From Methylocystis iwaonis (lineage in GTDB: Bacteria; Pseudomonadota; Alphaproteobacteria; Rhizobiales; Beijerinckiaceae): a stretch of DNA of 64,000 nt. Where the stretch lies: the NCBI RefSeq assembly GCF_027925385.1, contig NZ_AP027142.1:1222001-1286000 (forward strand), read 5' to 3'. The notes under the pieces were generated by a model, which was given only the letters and a program-made list of their open reading frames with translations, did not search any database and was not told the origin of the DNA. Positions within the stretch are counted from its first letter, which is position 1; each line of letters opens with the position of its first letter. This document shows, piece after piece, positions 55,286 to 62,866 of the stretch. A program made the translations under genes and the position numbers.

Positions 55286-55339
55286 ACTGCCCACGCGAAA
55301 CAGGCCGCGGCCGTGTCGTTAGCCGCGGTCGACCGGCCA

Positions 55340-55447
55340 TCCGAGAGCGCATTTTCCGCAAAAGTGCGATGAGAATGCGCTCCAATTTTTGACTCTGCGC
55401 GCTTTCTCTTCGCTCGCATGATTCCGTGCGCGCGGAAAGCGCGCTAG
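55340..55447. repeat. dispersed intergenic repeat, family R3, inverted copy
   Basis: Contains GACTCTGCGCGCTTTCTCTT, CGCTCGCATGATTCC and GGAAAGCGCGCTAG, the reverse of the unit at 16550 and 32262. It ends just before the ATG of the second small secreted gene and overlaps the region where its promoter should be. Confidence 0.65.
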
Positions 55448-55459
55448 CTGGAGCAAAGC

Positions 55460-55756
55460 ATGCGCTCTATCGCCATTGCCGCCGTTCTTTGCGGCGGAAC
55501 GCTCGCAGCCAACGCCGAGCCTCTCCAGTTCAATGAAATTTACTGGTTCGACTCCCCGCAGATCAGCGTCATTGCCGCCGTCCAGATCGGGCCGGGCGTG
55601 GGCGTCGCCGCTCGCCAAGGGAGCGCGGTCAACATTTTCCGAGCCAATCAGATCGCTCCCGTCTCCTATGCCGACGTAACCCAGATGGGCTATGTCAATC
55701 GCGCGACGGTCATGCAGATCGCACCGGGCCAGCCTTTCGTCGGTCCCTTCCAATAG
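55460..55756 (+). CDS. small secreted curlin-like protein 2
   Basis: A 98-residue exported protein with signal peptide MRSIAIAAVLCGGTLAANA. The mature region contains VIAAVQIGPGVGVAARQG and a good curlin motif VTQMGYVNRATVMQIA (G-x2-N-x-A-x3-Q). Start ATG 55460 is preceded by GGAGCAAAGC. It is related in layout to the gene at 54923; together they may form a fibre pair like CsgA/CsgB. No CsgE/F/G homologues are in the window. Confidence 0.65.
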   Translation: MRSIAIAAVLCGGTLAANAEPLQFNEIYWFDSPQISVIAAVQIGPGVGVAARQGSAVNIFRANQIAPVSYADVTQMGYVNRATVMQIAPGQPFVGPFQ

Positions 55757-55930
55757 CGGTTTCATCCAGGGCGTCGGCGCGCCAGAAAAACAATGAAAAG
55801 CGGTGAAGCTCTGTTTGGAGCGCGGGGCGCAACCTTGAAGCGGTTGTTCGCCCCGCAACCGCATTGGCAAATGCGTTTCGAGCAGGCAATCTTATCGCTT
55901 CTCGCAGCACGCGGGTGATGGAGAAACGCG

Positions 55931-56734
55931 ATGCCGGAGTTTCTTCGGGGAACGATGTACGGGCTGGCGCTTTGCGTGGCGGCGCTCAGCGCCGCAAGCG
56001 CTCAGACGATCGACCTCTCGGCGTCCAAGGTGGTGGATTTGAGCCATCCCTTCGACGCCGACACGATCTACTGGCCGACCGAGCCCACAGGCTTCCAGCT
56101 CAAGCAAGAGCACAAGGGCTTAACCAAGGGCGGTTTCTTCTATTACTCGAACGCCTTCTGCTCTCCCGAACATGGCGGCACCCATATCGACGCGCCGATG
56201 CATTTCGCAGAGAGCCGCTGGACCAATTCGGACATCCCGCTCGATCGCTTAATTCGCCCGGCGGTGGTCATCGATGTTTCTGAGAGCGCGGCGAAAAACG
56301 CGGATTACGCCCTTACGCCCGCAGACGTCTCTGCGTGGGAGCGGGCGAACGGCCGCATTCCCGACGGCGCCATCGTGCTCTTGCGCACGGGATGGAGCGC
56401 GCGCTGGCCGGATCGCAAGGCCTATCTCGGCGACGATACGCCGGGCGCGGTCGATCATCTCCATTTCCCGTCTTTCGGCGTCGAGGCCGCCGCCATGCTG
56501 GTCGCCGAGCGGCATGTGTCGCTTATTGGCGTCGATACGGCGAGCGTCGACGTCGGCGCGTCCAAGGACTTCCTCGTGCATCGCGCCATCGGCGCAGCGA
56601 ATGTTCCGGGCCTCGAAAACTTGGCCAATCTCGATCAGCTTCCCCCGACGGGCGCGATTATCATGGCGATGCCGATGAAGATCGCAAAGGGGTCGGGCGC
56701 TCCGGCGCGGGTCATTGCTTTCGCGCCGCGCTGA
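55931..56734 (+). CDS. cyclase-family protein (kynurenine-formamidase-like), exported
   Basis: A 267-residue metal-dependent hydrolase of the cyclase family. The metal motif HGGTHIDAPMHFAE is present, together with VVDLSHPFDADTIYWP, SLIGVDTASVDVGASKDFLV and DGAIVLLRTGW. An N-terminal hydrophobic segment (MYGLALCVAALSAASAQ) suggests export to the periplasm, which is unlike cytosolic kynurenine formamidase. Substrates of the exported group are uncertain. It does not obviously belong to the curlin-like locus. Confidence 0.8.
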   Translation: MPEFLRGTMYGLALCVAALSAASAQTIDLSASKVVDLSHPFDADTIYWPTEPTGFQLKQEHKGLTKGGFFYYSNAFCSPEHGGTHIDAPMHFAESRWTNSDIPLDRLIRPAVVIDVSESAAKNADYALTPADVSAWERANGRIPDGAIVLLRTGWSARWPDRKAYLGDDTPGAVDHLHFPSFGVEAAAMLVAERHVSLIGVDTASVDVGASKDFLVHRAIGAANVPGLENLANLDQLPPTGAIIMAMPMKIAKGSGAPARVIAFAPR

Positions 56735-56744
56735 GAGCACGACT

Positions 56745-56912
56745 TATACGAGATCCGGCTATTTAGTTGCGCGTCATTCCCGACGCTCGCGCAGCGAGTG
56801 ATCGGGAATTTAGAGCAAAGGCGGCTTATCGTGTGGCTCTGGATTCCCGACCGGGCTTTCATCCCGCCGGGAATGACGAGCGCCCGATGCCGCGCTGTTC
56901 AAACGAAATCGT
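56745..56912. repeat. R2 dispersed element, inverted, near full length
   Basis: Begins TATACGAGATCCGGCTATTT and ends GTTCAAACGAAATCGTAT; GTCATTCCCGACGCTCGCGC and CTGGATTCCCGACCGGGC lie inside. It is the reverse of the element at 32340-32507 and fills the convergent gap before the DUF4239 gene. Confidence 0.65.
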
Positions 56913-56913
56913 A

Positions 56914-57702
56914 TCACTCGCGATGGAAGTTTTCGAAGACCGAAACCAGCGGATGGGTTTCGATGGAAACCTCGCCCGTGAAAGGGTGATCGTAGGAGAC
57001 AATGACAAAAAGGCCGAGAAAGACGATGGCGGCGAGACCTCCCGTCATTGTCACTTGCGCGCGAAAATTTTCGAGTCCGAAGAAATAGGTGAAGCCGACT
57101 GTCAGCAGCGCGCCGAAAATCAGCATCGTCCACAGCGCCGGTGAAACGACGCCCATTGCAAGATGCAGCCGCCCCCGCCGCGCCTGGGTGATATTGCCCA
57201 GCTCTCTCATGATCTCGGCGCCGACTGCAACGGGCTTGTTTTCACCCAGCCGCGTGGCGGCGGCGTAAACCTCATCGAGCGCCTTGGCCGCTTCGCGGCT
57301 TTCCGCGCCTTGGGCCATGCGCGGCCATTCGTCTTCGACGACGACCCTCAAATAGGCGTCCACTGCCGCGCGGGTCGCAGCGGCGTCGGCGTCGGGGCCC
57401 TTCGAGAGGCGGTACAGCGTCGCCGAGGCTCCGGCCTCTTGCAGCACGAGAAGCTCCGTTTCGCTGAATTTCTCCCAGACGGAGATAATCGCGAAGGCAA
57501 GAATCACGGCGTAGATCACGCCGACGGTCGCGAAGTTGAAGCCGGCGACTTCATTATTTTTGACGAGCAGCGAAAGCGGATAGCGCTTGCGCACGACGAT
57601 CGGTCCGACCATGGCGAGCGCCGTCGGCAACAACACAATAAAAAACGCCCCGAGCCACACGGGAAGCGAGCAAAGGAAAAGCAGCAAGTTCTCACTCCGC
57701 AA
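56914..57702 (-). CDS. DUF4239 membrane protein
   Basis: A 262-residue inner-membrane protein with four likely membrane segments: two near the start (FLCSLPVWLGAFFIVLLPTA; ATVGVIYAVILAFAIISVWE) and two near the end (ALWTMLIFGALLTVGFTYFF; AAIVFLGLFVIVSYDHPF), separated by a helical cytoplasmic or periplasmic region of about 110 residues. ETELLVLQEAGASATLYRLS and FTGEVSIETHP are typical of DUF4239. No function is known. The start may be TTG at 57702 or a nearby GTG. Confidence 0.8.
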   Translation of the reverse strand: MRSENLLLFLCSLPVWLGAFFIVLLPTALAMVGPIVVRKRYPLSLLVKNNEVAGFNFATVGVIYAVILAFAIISVWEKFSETELLVLQEAGASATLYRLSKGPDADAAATRAAVDAYLRVVVEDEWPRMAQGAESREAAKALDEVYAAATRLGENKPVAVGAEIMRELGNITQARRGRLHLAMGVVSPALWTMLIFGALLTVGFTYFFGLENFRAQVTMTGGLAAIVFLGLFVIVSYDHPFTGEVSIETHPLVSVFENFHRE

Positions 57703-57882
57703 AAATCTGACGTTGGCGCCAAGCGCGATTCAGGCTGAAGCGCCACAGCTTGTCAAATCGCAAAAATCCCGGGCGGCCGGAACGTTTACGGTTAATTAAT
57801 TCTTTTCAATTTTGCTCGAATGCGCGGGAGCGTTCGATTCGGCTTCTTCGGAGAAGACCCGCGCAGACGATTTGAGGCGCCC

Positions 57883-58185
57883 ATGAATCGCTTGGAGCTC
57901 AGAACCGCGGCTGGCCCTGCGGCCCCCAACGCCAAAAGGGGCGGGGCCCGAAAAATCTACGACGATCTCGCAGGCTCCGCCTTGTTGCGCCGCGCCGGAA
58001 AGGCGAGCATTGCGCCTGCGCGTCTGGGCGATCAGGGTACGACGATTCTCGCGTCCCGTCGCAAGAGCGAGCCCGAGGATCGCGTCGGCGCGCAATTGCG
58101 CAATTTCTACCAGACGCTTTTGCGCGAACCGGTTCCCGAAAGACTCATTGCCCTTGTCGAGGGTCTCGAGTCGAAGGGCCGTTGA
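57883..58185 (+). CDS. NepR-like anti-sigma factor
   Basis: A 100-residue protein. The C-terminal part GAQLRNFYQTLLREPVPERL followed by IALVEGLESKG is a good match to the NepR family. NepR binds the extracytoplasmic sigma factor EcfG and releases it when PhyR is phosphorylated, controlling the alphaproteobacterial general stress response. The N-terminal half is basic and disorder-prone. In most alphaproteobacteria nepR lies next to ecfG and phyR. Here neither is nearby, so this is either a second, orphan NepR or a protein with a borrowed motif. The ATG at 57883 has GAGG upstream. Confidence 0.75.
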   Translation: MNRLELRTAAGPAAPNAKRGGARKIYDDLAGSALLRRAGKASIAPARLGDQGTTILASRRKSEPEDRVGAQLRNFYQTLLREPVPERLIALVEGLESKGR

Positions 58186-58193
58186 GCGCGCGC

Positions 58194-59024
58194 CTATAAG
58201 ACGACGACGCGCGTTCCCTTGGACACACGGCCGTAAAGGTCGATCACATCCGCGTTCAGCATGCGGATGCAGCCAGAAGACACAGCTTTGCCGATCGTGT
58301 CCGGCTCATTGGTGCCGTGGATTCGGAAAAGCGTGTCTTTGGCTCCCTTGAAGAGATACAGCGCCCGCGCGCCGAGCGGATTGTCCATGCCGCCTTCCAT
58401 GTGATCTGGAAGATCTGGCCGGCGCAGCAGCATTTCCTTCGGCGGCGTCCATCCCGGCCAATAGGCCTTTCGGCCGATTTGCGCGGCGCCTTTCCAGGCG
58501 AATCCTTCACGTCCGACGCCGACGCCATATTCGATGGCCTGGCCCCGGCCGACCGACAGATAGAGCTTGCGCGCCTTCGTATCGATCGTGATCGTGTTGG
58601 GCGCCTGGCCTGTCGGGTCATCGACAAGGTTTTTCGTTGCGACGCCGGGGTCGACCTGTGCGTCGAAATCGAGCGGCGTCGAATAGGCTGGGTCGGCGTC
58701 CGGCGGCAATGCGGCCATGCGCGCCCCGGGGCGTCGTTGGGCGCGCGAGGGCGGCGGCGGCTCTAAGTCCCTTTCGGGCCCGTAAGCCCCGTAATCGCGC
58801 TCCTCCGGCGCCAGGCCGCGCCTCGGGAGCGCGCGCGTCGGGCGGTCGAATTCGCCGCTGTAAAGGTCGGGCTCCGCGTAATAGTCGCCCTGGCGGCCGC
58901 GGTCATAAAGATAGGGATCGCTCGGCTCGCGCGTGTAATATTGCGCCAGCGCCTCGGGCGTCTGGCCGAGGAAGAGCGAAAGACCGGCGAGAACCAGCAT
59001 GAGGGAGTTGCGGCGTCTCAACAT
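58194..59024 (-). CDS. L,D-transpeptidase (YkuD domain)
   Basis: A 276-residue exported enzyme that cross-links peptidoglycan or anchors proteins to it. Signal peptide-like [20 protein letters not shown] leads to a long Pro/Arg/Tyr-rich linker, then the YkuD domain beginning [20 protein letters not shown] and carrying [10 protein letters not shown] and SSGCIRM, the catalytic Cys motif, with [14 protein letters not shown] at the C-terminus. The ATG at 59024 is preferred to an upstream ATG because the signal peptide starts there. Its stop is 8 bases from that of the NepR-like gene. Confidence 0.92.
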   Translation of the reverse strand: MLRRRNSLMLVLAGLSLFLGQTPEALAQYYTREPSDPYLYDRGRQGDYYAEPDLYSGEFDRPTRALPRRGLAPEERDYGAYGPERDLEPPPPSRAQRRPGARMAALPPDADPAYSTPLDFDAQVDPGVATKNLVDDPTGQAPNTITIDTKARKLYLSVGRGQAIEYGVGVGREGFAWKGAAQIGRKAYWPGWTPPKEMLLRRPDLPDHMEGGMDNPLGARALYLFKGAKDTLFRIHGTNEPDTIGKAVSSGCIRMLNADVIDLYGRVSKGTRVVVL

Positions 59025-59149
59025 CCTTATCCGTCTTTTGGGAGCAAGCAGCGACGCGCGGAAGCGCGAGGCAGACTGCATTTATCTCTGAAATCGCGGC
59101 GAAAAGGGGACGAACCGGGGGCGCTTGCCGTTTGGCGCAGACGCCGCCG

Positions 59150-59372
59150 GGCCGAGGCCGTTTGGACACACAGGGACTCACCGCCGTCATTGCGAGGAGG
59201 CGGAGCCGACGAAGCAATCCAGGGCCGCATCGCCGCCCTGGATTGCTTCGCTTCGCTCGCAATGACGGGCTCTAAATAAAACCAGCGCTTTTGCGGCTCT
59301 GGATTCCCGGTCGGGCTTTCAGCCCGCCGGGAATGACACGCGCCCGATGCGAGCTGTTCAAACGGAAATGGT
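59150..59372. repeat. composite dispersed repeat (R2 with nested R1), inverted
   Basis: From GGCCGTTTGGACACACAGGG, through R1 (59186-59266), to GTTCAAACGGAAATGGTAT. It is the reverse of 19309-19540. The bases 59373-59592 after it are GC-rich with several small hairpins and no recognisable gene. Confidence 0.72.
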
Positions 59373-59592
59373 ATCCTTCCTAACGTCGAAAGCTTGCGCC
59401 GGGCGCTCCCGCAGGCGCCGGCAGCCCGCGCGCGCGGGCCAATTCCGGGGACTTGCGGCGCTCCGGCGCCAAGCGCCTGCACGGCGCTCACCTCGCGCCG
59501 CCGGCCCCTTTTTGTCAGCAGATGCGGAACAACCGTTGGCGGCCTCCGGTTGATCCGTGGGAATTGGAGGGGCTCCAAGCGAGGGTCGATAG

Positions 59593-59889
59593 ATGCCGCT
59601 CTTTAGACGAAACAAGGACTACGCGAGCAGCCTCAACTCCGCTGCCCGACAGGCGATCTCCGCTTCCGATCAGTTGGGACGCATGGCGGAGGAAGGAGTC
59701 GAACAGGCCTCGGCCGCCCTCGCCAATGTTCGCGATCAGAGCCAGCAAGCGGTGGAAGACGCGAGCGAAGCCTTCTCGGATCTGCGCTCGACGGTGGAAA
59801 CCTCGGTCCGCGCCCAGCCGATAACGGCCCTGCTGATTGCAGCGATCGCCGGAATTGCGGTGGGGGCGTTTATGCGGCCGGGGAGATAA
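59593..59889 (+). CDS. DUF883/ElaB-like small membrane-anchored protein
   Basis: A 98-residue protein with a long amphipathic helix (ASAALANVRDQSQQAVEDAS; FSDLRSTVETSVRAQPI) and a C-terminal membrane helix (ALLIAAIAGIAVGAFMRPGR), the DUF883 (ElaB/YqjD) layout. In E. coli such proteins sit in the inner membrane and bind ribosomes in stationary phase. It stands alone. Confidence 0.8.
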   Translation: MPLFRRNKDYASSLNSAARQAISASDQLGRMAEEGVEQASAALANVRDQSQQAVEDASEAFSDLRSTVETSVRAQPITALLIAAIAGIAVGAFMRPGR

Positions 59890-59965
59890 GAGGCGTCAGG
59901 CAACCAATCGTTTCACGTCTGGAGCGCGAGGCGCCCTGCGCCTCGGCTCTCCCGATGTTTGGGCC

Positions 59966-60919
59966 TCAGCCAATGCTCGAGAGGCTCTGCAGCAGAAAGC
60001 CCCCGAATAGCAGAAGGCCGGCGTCGCGGTTCGAGCGGAAGAGCTTCAGCGCGAGCCCCGGCGGCGCGTCTTCGCGCGTGAGCGACGTCTGCCACGCAAG
60101 ATGCGCGATATAGGCGGCGACGCCCAGATAAGAGAAAATCCCGCCGCCGCCGCCATAGGCCGCGAGCGCCGCGCAAAGCGCGGAGCCGGCATAGAGCCCC
60201 CCGACCGCCAGCTTAACCTGCGCGCCGAAAAGCCGCGCCGTCGAGCGGATGCCGGCGATGGCGTCGTCGCGCACGTCCTGCAGCGCGTAGATCGTGTCGA
60301 AGCCGATCGTCCAGAGAATGCAGCTCGCGTAAAGGAGCAGCGCCGGCAGGCCGATAGCGGCCGTCTGCGCGGTCCAGCCGAGCATGGCCCCGTAGGCGAA
60401 GGCGAAGCCGAGGATCGCCTGCGGCCAGGAGGTGAAGCGCTTGGCGAAGGGATAGACCGCCACGATCAGCACCGACAGAAAACCGAGCGCGATGGTGTAG
60501 CCGTTGAAGGAGAGCAGCACGGCAAGGCCGATGAGACATTGCGCGACGATGAACCACAGCGCCGCGCGCGGCGACACGCGCCCGCTGGCGAGCGGGCGAT
60601 TGCGCGTGCGCTCGACCTGGGCGTCGATCTTGCGGTCGACATAGTCGTTATAGGTCGAGCCGGCGCCGCGCATGACCACGGCGCCGATAAAGAACAGCGT
60701 CAGATGCCAGAGATTGGGCGCGCGATGCAGCGTCGCCGAGGCGAGCGCGCTGCCTTCCCAACAGGGCAGCAGCAGCAGCCACCAGCCGATGGGCCGGTCG
60801 AGCCGCGCGAGCTGGACAAAGGGCCGCATCCATTCCGGCGCGTAGCGCCAGAGCGGGTGGTTGGTCTGTGCGTCGGGGAGGGCGGCTCCCGCGCCGCCGC
60901 CTTGCTGCGCGAGGCTCAC
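59966..60919 (-). CDS. ubiA: 4-hydroxybenzoate polyprenyltransferase
   Basis: Attaches the polyprenyl chain to 4-hydroxybenzoate in ubiquinone synthesis. It is 317 residues with about eight membrane helices. The two Asp-rich motifs are GSTYNDYVDRKIDAQVERTR and DTIYALQDVRDDAIAGIRST. The Asp pairs bind the prenyl diphosphate with magnesium. Its start overlaps by 4 bases with the stop of the upstream exported-protein gene, so both are in one transcript. Confidence 0.95.
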   Translation of the reverse strand: MSLAQQGGGAGAALPDAQTNHPLWRYAPEWMRPFVQLARLDRPIGWWLLLLPCWEGSALASATLHRAPNLWHLTLFFIGAVVMRGAGSTYNDYVDRKIDAQVERTRNRPLASGRVSPRAALWFIVAQCLIGLAVLLSFNGYTIALGFLSVLIVAVYPFAKRFTSWPQAILGFAFAYGAMLGWTAQTAAIGLPALLLYASCILWTIGFDTIYALQDVRDDAIAGIRSTARLFGAQVKLAVGGLYAGSALCAALAAYGGGGGIFSYLGVAAYIAHLAWQTSLTREDAPPGLALKLFRSNRDAGLLLFGGFLLQSLSSIG

Positions 60920-61365
60920 AGCGGACCAGAAGGCAGCTTGGGCGGCGCGCCCATGCCGCCGTTAGCCGCTTGCTCGCGCTGCTGTTGCATCATCTGCTTC
61001 ATTTTCGCGGCTGCGGAGCAGGCCTGGGAGGCGAAATTCTTCGTTTTCGCGCCGGCCTGCTTGAATCCCTCGACGACGTTATCCGGAATGTTGCACCATT
61101 CCTTGTTCTTGGTCATGTAGCCGAGCATCTCGCTCTCGACGGCGGCGAGCTTTTTGGCGGCCGGGCAGGCGGCGTTCGGGTCCATCTTGCCCTTGCCGGC
61201 CTTGCCGAGATTGTTGAGCACCTGGATTTGCGCCATGCGGCGCTCCGTCAGCTTCTGGAAATCCTCCTGGCAGGACTGCGCATCGGCGGCGCCCGCGCTG
61301 GCGAGCAGCGCCAGGACGGATAGGCTCGCGACCGAGCGCAAGAAAGAGGAGGCGCTGATCTTCAT
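60916..61365 (-). CDS. exported Cys-containing protein, unknown function
   Basis: A 149-residue protein with signal peptide (LRSVASLSVLALLASAGAAD, cleavage near ADAQ) and four conserved-looking Cys in SCQEDFQKL, NAACPAAKK, KEWCNIPDN and SQACSAAAK, followed by a Met/Gln-rich tail (MKQMMQQQREQ). It is similar in style to small periplasmic helical proteins of Rhizobiales. It is translationally coupled to ubiA, though a role in quinone synthesis cannot be read from it. Confidence 0.72.
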   Translation of the reverse strand: MKISASSFLRSVASLSVLALLASAGAADAQSCQEDFQKLTERRMAQIQVLNNLGKAGKGKMDPNAACPAAKKLAAVESEMLGYMTKNKEWCNIPDNVVEGFKQAGAKTKNFASQACSAAAKMKQMMQQQREQAANGGMGAPPKLPSGPL

Positions 61366-61513
61366 TTGTTTGGATCCGCTTTCAATAGCTTCATTCTGTT
61401 AACAGCAGGCTTGCCGTCGGCGCAAGTTTTGGTCAACCTGTCCGCGAACAAAGCGGCGCCTTCATGGCGGCGGCATTGCGGCGGAACACAGCGCGCCTGG
61501 TCGGGACACCATC

Positions 61514-62266
61514 TTGTCACATTACGATTTTTCAGCGCAACGGCTCTTCGTGGAGGCGGATCTGGCGCCGGGCGCGGACGTCGCCCCGCCGCCCGACGCG
61601 CTCAATTACCTCTTGAACGTGCTGCGGCTTCGCGAGGGCGACGCCATTCTTCTGTTCAACGGGCGGGACGGCGAGTTCCTCGCGCATCTTACGGCGGTGA
61701 CGCGGCGCGCTGCGACATTGCGGGTCGAGAAGCTTTTACGGCCGCAGACGCCGCTCGCCGATCTCGACTATTGCTTTGCGCCCCTGAAGCAGGCGCGCCT
61801 CGATTACATGGCGCAGAAGGCCACGGAAATGGGCGCGGGGCGTCTTGTTCCCGTCATCACCAATCGAACGCAGGTTCGCCGCGTCAATTCGGCGCGGCTG
61901 CGGGCGAATGCGGTAGAGGCCGCAGAGCAATGCGGCGTGCTTGCCGTCCCGGAAGCTTCGGAGGCGGTCGATCTCGCTGATTTTTTGGTCAGCTTTCCGG
62001 AGAAAAGACTGCTCGTTTTTTGTGACGAGGACGCGCCGATCGCCAATCCCGTCACAGCGCTTTCGGGGCGGTCGGGGGAGGGCGTCAGCGTCCTCATCGG
62101 TCCTGAAGGCGGGTTCGACGAACAGGAGCGCGCCGCCATCGCGCGCCTCTCGAATGTCGCGCGACTCTCGCTTGGGCCGCGGGTGCTGCGCGCCGACACG
62201 GCGGCGGTTGCGGCGCTGGCGATCGTTCAGGCCGCAATCGGCGACTGGGATGGTAAAGCTCTGTAA
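61514..62266 (+). CDS. rsmE: 16S rRNA (uracil-1498-N3)-methyltransferase
   Basis: Methylates U1498 of 16S rRNA using SAM. It is 250 residues with an N-terminal PUA-like domain (NYLLNVLRLREGDAILLFNG) and a C-terminal trefoil-knot SPOUT domain (IGPEGGFDEQERAA and LGPRVLRADTAAVAAL). The start may be a TTG at 61514. It is divergent from the ubiA pair, and upstream of gshA in the usual rhizobial order with one small gene between. Confidence 0.93.
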   Translation: MSHYDFSAQRLFVEADLAPGADVAPPPDALNYLLNVLRLREGDAILLFNGRDGEFLAHLTAVTRRAATLRVEKLLRPQTPLADLDYCFAPLKQARLDYMAQKATEMGAGRLVPVITNRTQVRRVNSARLRANAVEAAEQCGVLAVPEASEAVDLADFLVSFPEKRLLVFCDEDAPIANPVTALSGRSGEGVSVLIGPEGGFDEQERAAIARLSNVARLSLGPRVLRADTAAVAALAIVQAAIGDWDGKAL

Positions 62267-62506
62267 CGAATCATTAATCGATCGTGCGCCGTATACGAAA
62301 AATAAATTTCGTCGTGTTGTTTTTCCACAACAGTGAAAGCACGCAGAAGGCCGGGACACGATCCCGCCACGATGTTTGGGTCTAGTGCCGGAATCGCGGA
62401 AACGAGCCGCGCGCAACTGCGCGTAGATTCCTTTCTGCTCGAGATTTCGGGGCTCGCGATTGAGACGACGCTTTGTCGTCCAATCTGAAGAGAGGCTGAT
62501 CGCCTG

Positions 62507-62821
62507 ATGATGTTCGCCAATGTCCGCCCCCTTGCGCCGCTCGGCCTTATCGTGGGTCTCGCAATTGGCGCGTCGCTCGACGCGGCTCCGGCCAACGCCG
62601 AGTCGTCGAATAATTGTGCGCGTTATGGCGCGAACTATGTCGCGGTCTCGGGTTCGAGCGGGTGCGTGAAAATCGGCGGGCATGTGCGCGTCGACATTCC
62701 ACGCGCCCCCGCCGCCGCAGCCGCCCCGATGGGTTATGCGGCTTTGGGCGACGGCGTGCAGCGCGCGTCTCATCTGCAGCCAATGGCGCCGTTCGGTCTC
62801 AACGACCTCTTCCCGCGCTGA
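62507..62821 (+). CDS. porin-N-terminus-like mini-protein, exported
   Basis: A 104-residue protein with a signal peptide (LGLIVGLAIGASLDAAPANA). The mature start carries CARYGANYVAV and GCVKIGGHVRVD, the conserved N-terminal signature (Cys...YGA...CxKIGGxVR) of alphaproteobacterial Omp2/PF02530 porins, but then switches to an Ala/Pro-rich tail and stops. A full porin would be 400 or more residues. It is either a decayed porin N-terminus or a stand-alone short secreted protein that uses the motif. AGAGAGGCTGATCGCCTG precedes the ATG. Confidence 0.6.
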   Translation: MMFANVRPLAPLGLIVGLAIGASLDAAPANAESSNNCARYGANYVAVSGSSGCVKIGGHVRVDIPRAPAAAAAPMGYAALGDGVQRASHLQPMAPFGLNDLFPR

Positions 62822-62866
62822 GAAGCGAAGAAGATCATCCCGCGCATGGCCGCGGGATTTTTAATC

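Noticed and set aside
59027..59578. Minus-strand frame across the composite repeat before the DUF883 gene
   Set aside because: It is formed from repeat-element sequence and low-complexity GC-rich DNA; parts of the same peptide also appear at the other repeat copies.
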